From assembly GCA_039989895.1 (NCBI GenBank), contig JBDXGY010000006.1, positions 186,001-250,000 on the forward strand: a stretch of 64,000 bases of DNA. The letters run 5' to 3'. Numbering within the stretch: the first letter of the stretch is position 1; the number at the start of each line of letters is the position of its first letter. Made by a program: the position numbers and the translations under genes. This DNA comes from Hyphomicrobiales bacterium (GTDB taxonomy: Bacteria; Pseudomonadota; Alphaproteobacteria; Rhizobiales; JACESI01). Shown here in pieces: positions 61,352-64,000 of the stretch. The notes under the pieces are model-generated. The model saw nothing but the letters and a program-made list of their open reading frames with translations, made no database searches and was not told the DNA's origin.

Positions 61352-63088
61352 ATGCGCAAGCACTTACTTGGTGCAGTGGCGACACTCGCACTCGTTGTTA
61401 CTTCGCAGTCCGCTTGGGCCGACGCAGAAGCAGCAAAAAAATGGGTTGAAACTGAATTTCAACCATCTGTACTGACCAAAGATGAACAAATTTCAGAAAT
61501 GGATTGGTTCATCAAGGCTGCAGAGCCATATAAAGGCATGGAAATTAACGTCCTTTCCGAAGGCATTCCAACTCACTCTTATGAGAGCGAAGTGCTAACG
61601 AAAGCATTTGAAGAAATCACTGGCATTAAAGTCAATCACCAAATCCTTGGTGAAGGTGAAGTTGTGCAGGCTGTGCAAACACAGATGCAAACTCAGCGGA
61701 ACCTCTATGATGCCTATGTAAATGACTCCGATCTCATCGGTACGCATTCACGCCTTCAGCTTGCTTATGTTCTTTCAGACAAAATGAAATCTGACTGGGC
61801 AAATACAACAAACCCAGGCCTCGACCTTGAAGACTTTATGGGTACTCAGTTCACAACCGGTCCTGATGGTAAGCTGTATCAGCTTCCTGATCAGCAATTT
61901 GCGAATCTTTACTGGTTCCGCAAAGACTGGTTTGACGATCCAAAAAATAAAGAAGCGTTCAAAGCTAAATATGGCTATGATTTAGGTGTGCCAGTGAACT
62001 GGTCTGCTTATGAAGATATCGCTGATTTCTTCACCAATGATGTGAAAGAAATTGGTGGAACGCGTGTTTATGGTCACATGGATTACGGCAAGCGAGCTCC
62101 TGATCTTGGCTGGCGTATGACGGATGCTTGGCTTTCAATGGCTGGTGCTGGTTCAAAAGGTGAGCCAAACGGCGTACCAATTGACGAATGGGGCATCCGT
62201 ATGGAAGCAGGTAGCTGTAACCCAGCTGGTGCATCAGTTTCCCGTGGGGGCGCTGCTAATGGCCCGGCTGCTGTTTACGCGATCCGTAAATGGGATGAAT
62301 GGTTACGAGCTTACGCTCCTCCAGGTTCTGCGTCCTATGATTTTTACCAGTCACTTCCGGCTTTGAGCCAAGGTAACGTTGCCCAACAAATTTTCTGGTA
62401 TACAGCGTTTACGGCTCAGATGGTTGCGCCTAAATCAGAAGGCAACAACACGATTGCTGATGACGGAACACCGCTATGGCGGATGGCTCCATCACCGCAT
62501 GGTCCGTACTGGGAAAAAGGCCAAAAAGTCGGTTATCAGGACGTGGGTTCATGGACATTCTTGAAATCTACACCTGAAGATCGTGCGCAAGCTGCATGGC
62601 TCTATGCTCAGTTTGTTGTCTCTAAAACAGTCGACGTTAAGAAGTCTCACGTTGGTCTGACTTTCATTCGTGATAGCTCAGTTAACCACGAAAGCTTCAC
62701 AGAGCGTGCACCTAAGCTTGGTGGATTGGTGGAATTCTACCGCTCACCAGACCGCGTTGCATGGTCACCAACGGGTGTGAATGTTCCTGATTATCCAAAG
62801 CTGGCTCAAATTTGGTGGCAGCAAATCGGTGATGTGAACTCCGGTGCCTTCACTCCACAAGAAGCGATGAACCGTCTTGCAGAAGAGATGGATATCACGA
62901 TGGCACGTATGCAGTCTGCTGATGAGAAAGCGCAAGTATACGGTGGTTGTGGACCTCGCCTTAATGAGCCTAAAGATCCGTCTGAATGGCTTGGAAAAGG
63001 TGGCGCGAAAGCAAAACTCGACAACGAGAAACCACAAGGCGAAACGGTCGATTACGACGGTCTTGTAGCTCGCTGGTCAGCTCAATAA
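61352..63088 (+). CDS. glpV: ABC transporter glycerol/sugar-binding protein (GlpV-like)
   Basis: A 578-residue periplasmic binding protein with signal peptide MRKHLLGAVATLALVVTS and cleavage after SAWA. The mature part has AAEPYKGMEINVLSEGIPTHSYE near residue 55 and PDQQFANLYWFRKDWF near 178, in the style of the extracellular solute-binding family 1. It is divergent from glpR-glpD and preceded by GGGAGGAA. In Rhizobium the glycerol transporter's binding protein is GlpV; the call to glycerol follows from this setting. Confidence 0.78.
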   Translation: MRKHLLGAVATLALVVTSQSAWADAEAAKKWVETEFQPSVLTKDEQISEMDWFIKAAEPYKGMEINVLSEGIPTHSYESEVLTKAFEEITGIKVNHQILGEGEVVQAVQTQMQTQRNLYDAYVNDSDLIGTHSRLQLAYVLSDKMKSDWANTTNPGLDLEDFMGTQFTTGPDGKLYQLPDQQFANLYWFRKDWFDDPKNKEAFKAKYGYDLGVPVNWSAYEDIADFFTNDVKEIGGTRVYGHMDYGKRAPDLGWRMTDAWLSMAGAGSKGEPNGVPIDEWGIRMEAGSCNPAGASVSRGGAANGPAAVYAIRKWDEWLRAYAPPGSASYDFYQSLPALSQGNVAQQIFWYTAFTAQMVAPKSEGNNTIADDGTPLWRMAPSPHGPYWEKGQKVGYQDVGSWTFLKSTPEDRAQAAWLYAQFVVSKTVDVKKSHVGLTFIRDSSVNHESFTERAPKLGGLVEFYRSPDRVAWSPTGVNVPDYPKLAQIWWQQIGDVNSGAFTPQEAMNRLAEEMDITMARMQSADEKAQVYGGCGPRLNEPKDPSEWLGKGGAKAKLDNEKPQGETVDYDGLVARWSAQ

Positions 63089-63119
63089 GAGCTGTTAGTT
63101 TTCTACCACGTTGATAACT

Positions 63120-63177
63120 CTGCTGGGGCTCCTTTGTCCCAGCAGTCTCCTTTGCAGGAGGCCATGAGAGAATGGCC
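63120..63177 (+). promoter_or_regulatory. Series of three hairpins between binding protein and ATPase genes
   Basis: CTGCTGGG/CCCAGCAG (63120-63145), CTCC/GGAG (63147-63160) and GGCCAT/ATGGCC (63160-63177). They lie between the stop of the binding protein gene and the ATPase start. Such structures commonly protect the upstream mRNA or lower expression of downstream genes. Confidence 0.5.
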
Positions 63178-63223
63178 ATAGCATTAAAGGGCTAATTCAC
63201 AGCCATAAAAAAGATTATAGATC

Positions 63224-64000
63224 ATGCTTGAACTCGAAAATATAACCAAGGTCGTCGGTGGGCAGAAGCACATTAAAGAGACCAGCTTCTCCTTGAAAAA
63301 AGGACACTTCAATGTCTTGTTGGGTAAAACCGGGTCTGGGAAAACCTCTTTAATCAAGCTCATCGCAGGACTGGATCCAATTGGTTCAGGCACCATCAAA
63401 ATAGATGGAGTAGACGTTACCAAACTGAACACGCAACAAAGACAGATCAGCTTGGTACATCAGTTTTTTATCAACTATCCCCACATGACAGTTTTCGAGA
63501 ATATTGCCTCTCCATTACGGGTTGCAGGCATGTCGAAATCAGAAATTGAAGGGCGGGTTGAAGAGGCGGCTGACATTCTCAAAATGAAGCCCATGCTGCA
63601 GCGCCGTCCTCACGAACTTTCGGGTGGCCAGCAACAGCGCACCGCACTTGCTAGGGCGATCGCAAAAGAATCCAAAGCCGTGCTCCTTGATGAACCACTG
63701 GCAAACCTTGATTATAAACTTCGCGAAGAACTGCGCGAACTATTGCCCGAACTTTTCGCGAACCGTGGAGCTGTTGTTGTCTATGCGACATCAGAACCTG
63801 AGGAAGCTCTTCTCCTTGGTGGTGAGACGGCACTCATGGATGATGGCTATGTGCGTCAATTCGGCCCAACGAGTCACATTTACCGAAATCCAATCACGCT
63901 CTCTGCATCACAGATTTTCTCTGATCCACCGATCAATTATGCCAAAGTTAGCAAGCGCGGTGCTCAAGTGCATCTTGATCAGTTCGAATGGGAGCTTCCA
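63224..64000 (+). CDS. glpS: ABC transporter ATP-binding protein (GlpS-like), 5' part
   Basis: The open frame from the ATG of 63224 runs off the window after 259 codons. It has the Walker A motif LLGKTGSGKTSL, signature LSGGQQQRTALARAIA, and Walker B KAVLLDEPLANLD. The HLTFF-type D-loop and the H-loop (VVVYATSEPEEA, with Ser-Glu in place of the usual His) are visible; the missing H-loop His suggests a partner ATPase supplies catalysis, as in rhizobial GlpS/GlpT. The ribosome binding site is poor. Confidence 0.8.
   Translation, partial: MLELENITKVVGGQKHIKETSFSLKKGHFNVLLGKTGSGKTSLIKLIAGLDPIGSGTIKIDGVDVTKLNTQQRQISLVHQFFINYPHMTVFENIASPLRVAGMSKSEIEGRVEEAADILKMKPMLQRRPHELSGGQQQRTALARAIAKESKAVLLDEPLANLDYKLREELRELLPELFANRGAVVVYATSEPEEALLLGGETALMDDGYVRQFGPTSHIYRNPITLSASQIFSDPPINYAKVSKRGAQVHLDQFEWELP

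Noticed and set aside
1-64000. CRISPR array or complete transposon
   Set aside because: No regularly spaced direct repeats and no transposase or integrase genes were seen.

Overview
The window is chromosomal DNA from an alphaproteobacterium, most likely a member of the Hyphomicrobiales (Rhizobiales), perhaps a marine one. The support is a set of families typical of that order: a MucR regulator, a FeuN-like gene before a FeuPQ-like two-component pair, the DegP/two-component/GlnE neighbourhood, TIGR02301, TIGR03808, DUF1491, DUF5330, DUF6456, an orphan DivJ-like PAS kinase, a gene-transfer-agent (GTA) terminase/portal region and a rhizobial-type glycerol ABC transporter. The genus cannot be told from the sequence alone.

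Layout. 1-8063: housekeeping genes (end of a SleB-type cell-wall hydrolase, an MFS carrier, the ygfZ/HD/phosphatase operon, NUDIX, SRAP, MBL-fold hydrolase) and several unrecognised small proteins. 8202-8276: tRNA-Gln(TTG). 8337-13170: an AT-rich accessory block for a surface glycan, with a GT29 sialyltransferase-like enzyme, a GT2 enzyme, a capsule-type GT-B protein and three sulfotransferase-fold proteins. 13671-23123: metabolic and stress genes (asparaginase, TIGR03808 beta-helix, HerA-like ATPase, M20 dipeptidase, SodB, oligopeptidase B, MsrB). 23367-30946: a ten-gene Mrp-type cation/proton antiporter operon with the E-F-G-A'-B-C-D order of archaeal Mbh/Mrp modules and three NuoL/M-like subunits. 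31192-43782: MucR, a DnaA domain-IV-like protein, SufE, the DivJ-like kinase group, DUF2336, a lipoprotein, DUF1254/DUF1214, PBP1A and a UPF0260 protein. 43978-47480: a GTA/prophage remnant. Small and large terminase genes are intact, the portal gene is cut and joined out of frame to the last part of the orfg15-type tail-tip gene, and an intact-looking holin/i-spanin/o-spanin lysis cassette follows. 47534-58702: feuN-feuP-feuQ, an RT0821-type lipoprotein, a hydrolase-OsmC fusion, DegP, a second two-component pair and glnE. 58705-64000: glycerol metabolism, with glpR-glpD divergent from a glycerol-type ABC transporter (binding protein, then an ATPase cut by the window end).

How the genes work together. 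The glycerol block couples uptake (61352 onward), oxidation of glycerol-3-phosphate (GlpD) and repression (GlpR), with candidate GlpR half-sites and leader repeats between the divergent units. The Mrp-like operon would form one membrane complex. The envelope-stress genes (FeuNPQ, DegP, second two-component pair) sit together in an order resembling Sinorhizobium, but without the cytochrome-c-maturation genes cycHJKL that I recall lying between feuQ and degP in rhizobia. The most unusual structures are the GTA deletion scar with its retained terminase and lysis genes, the glycan island beside tRNA-Gln, and the archaeal-order antiporter.
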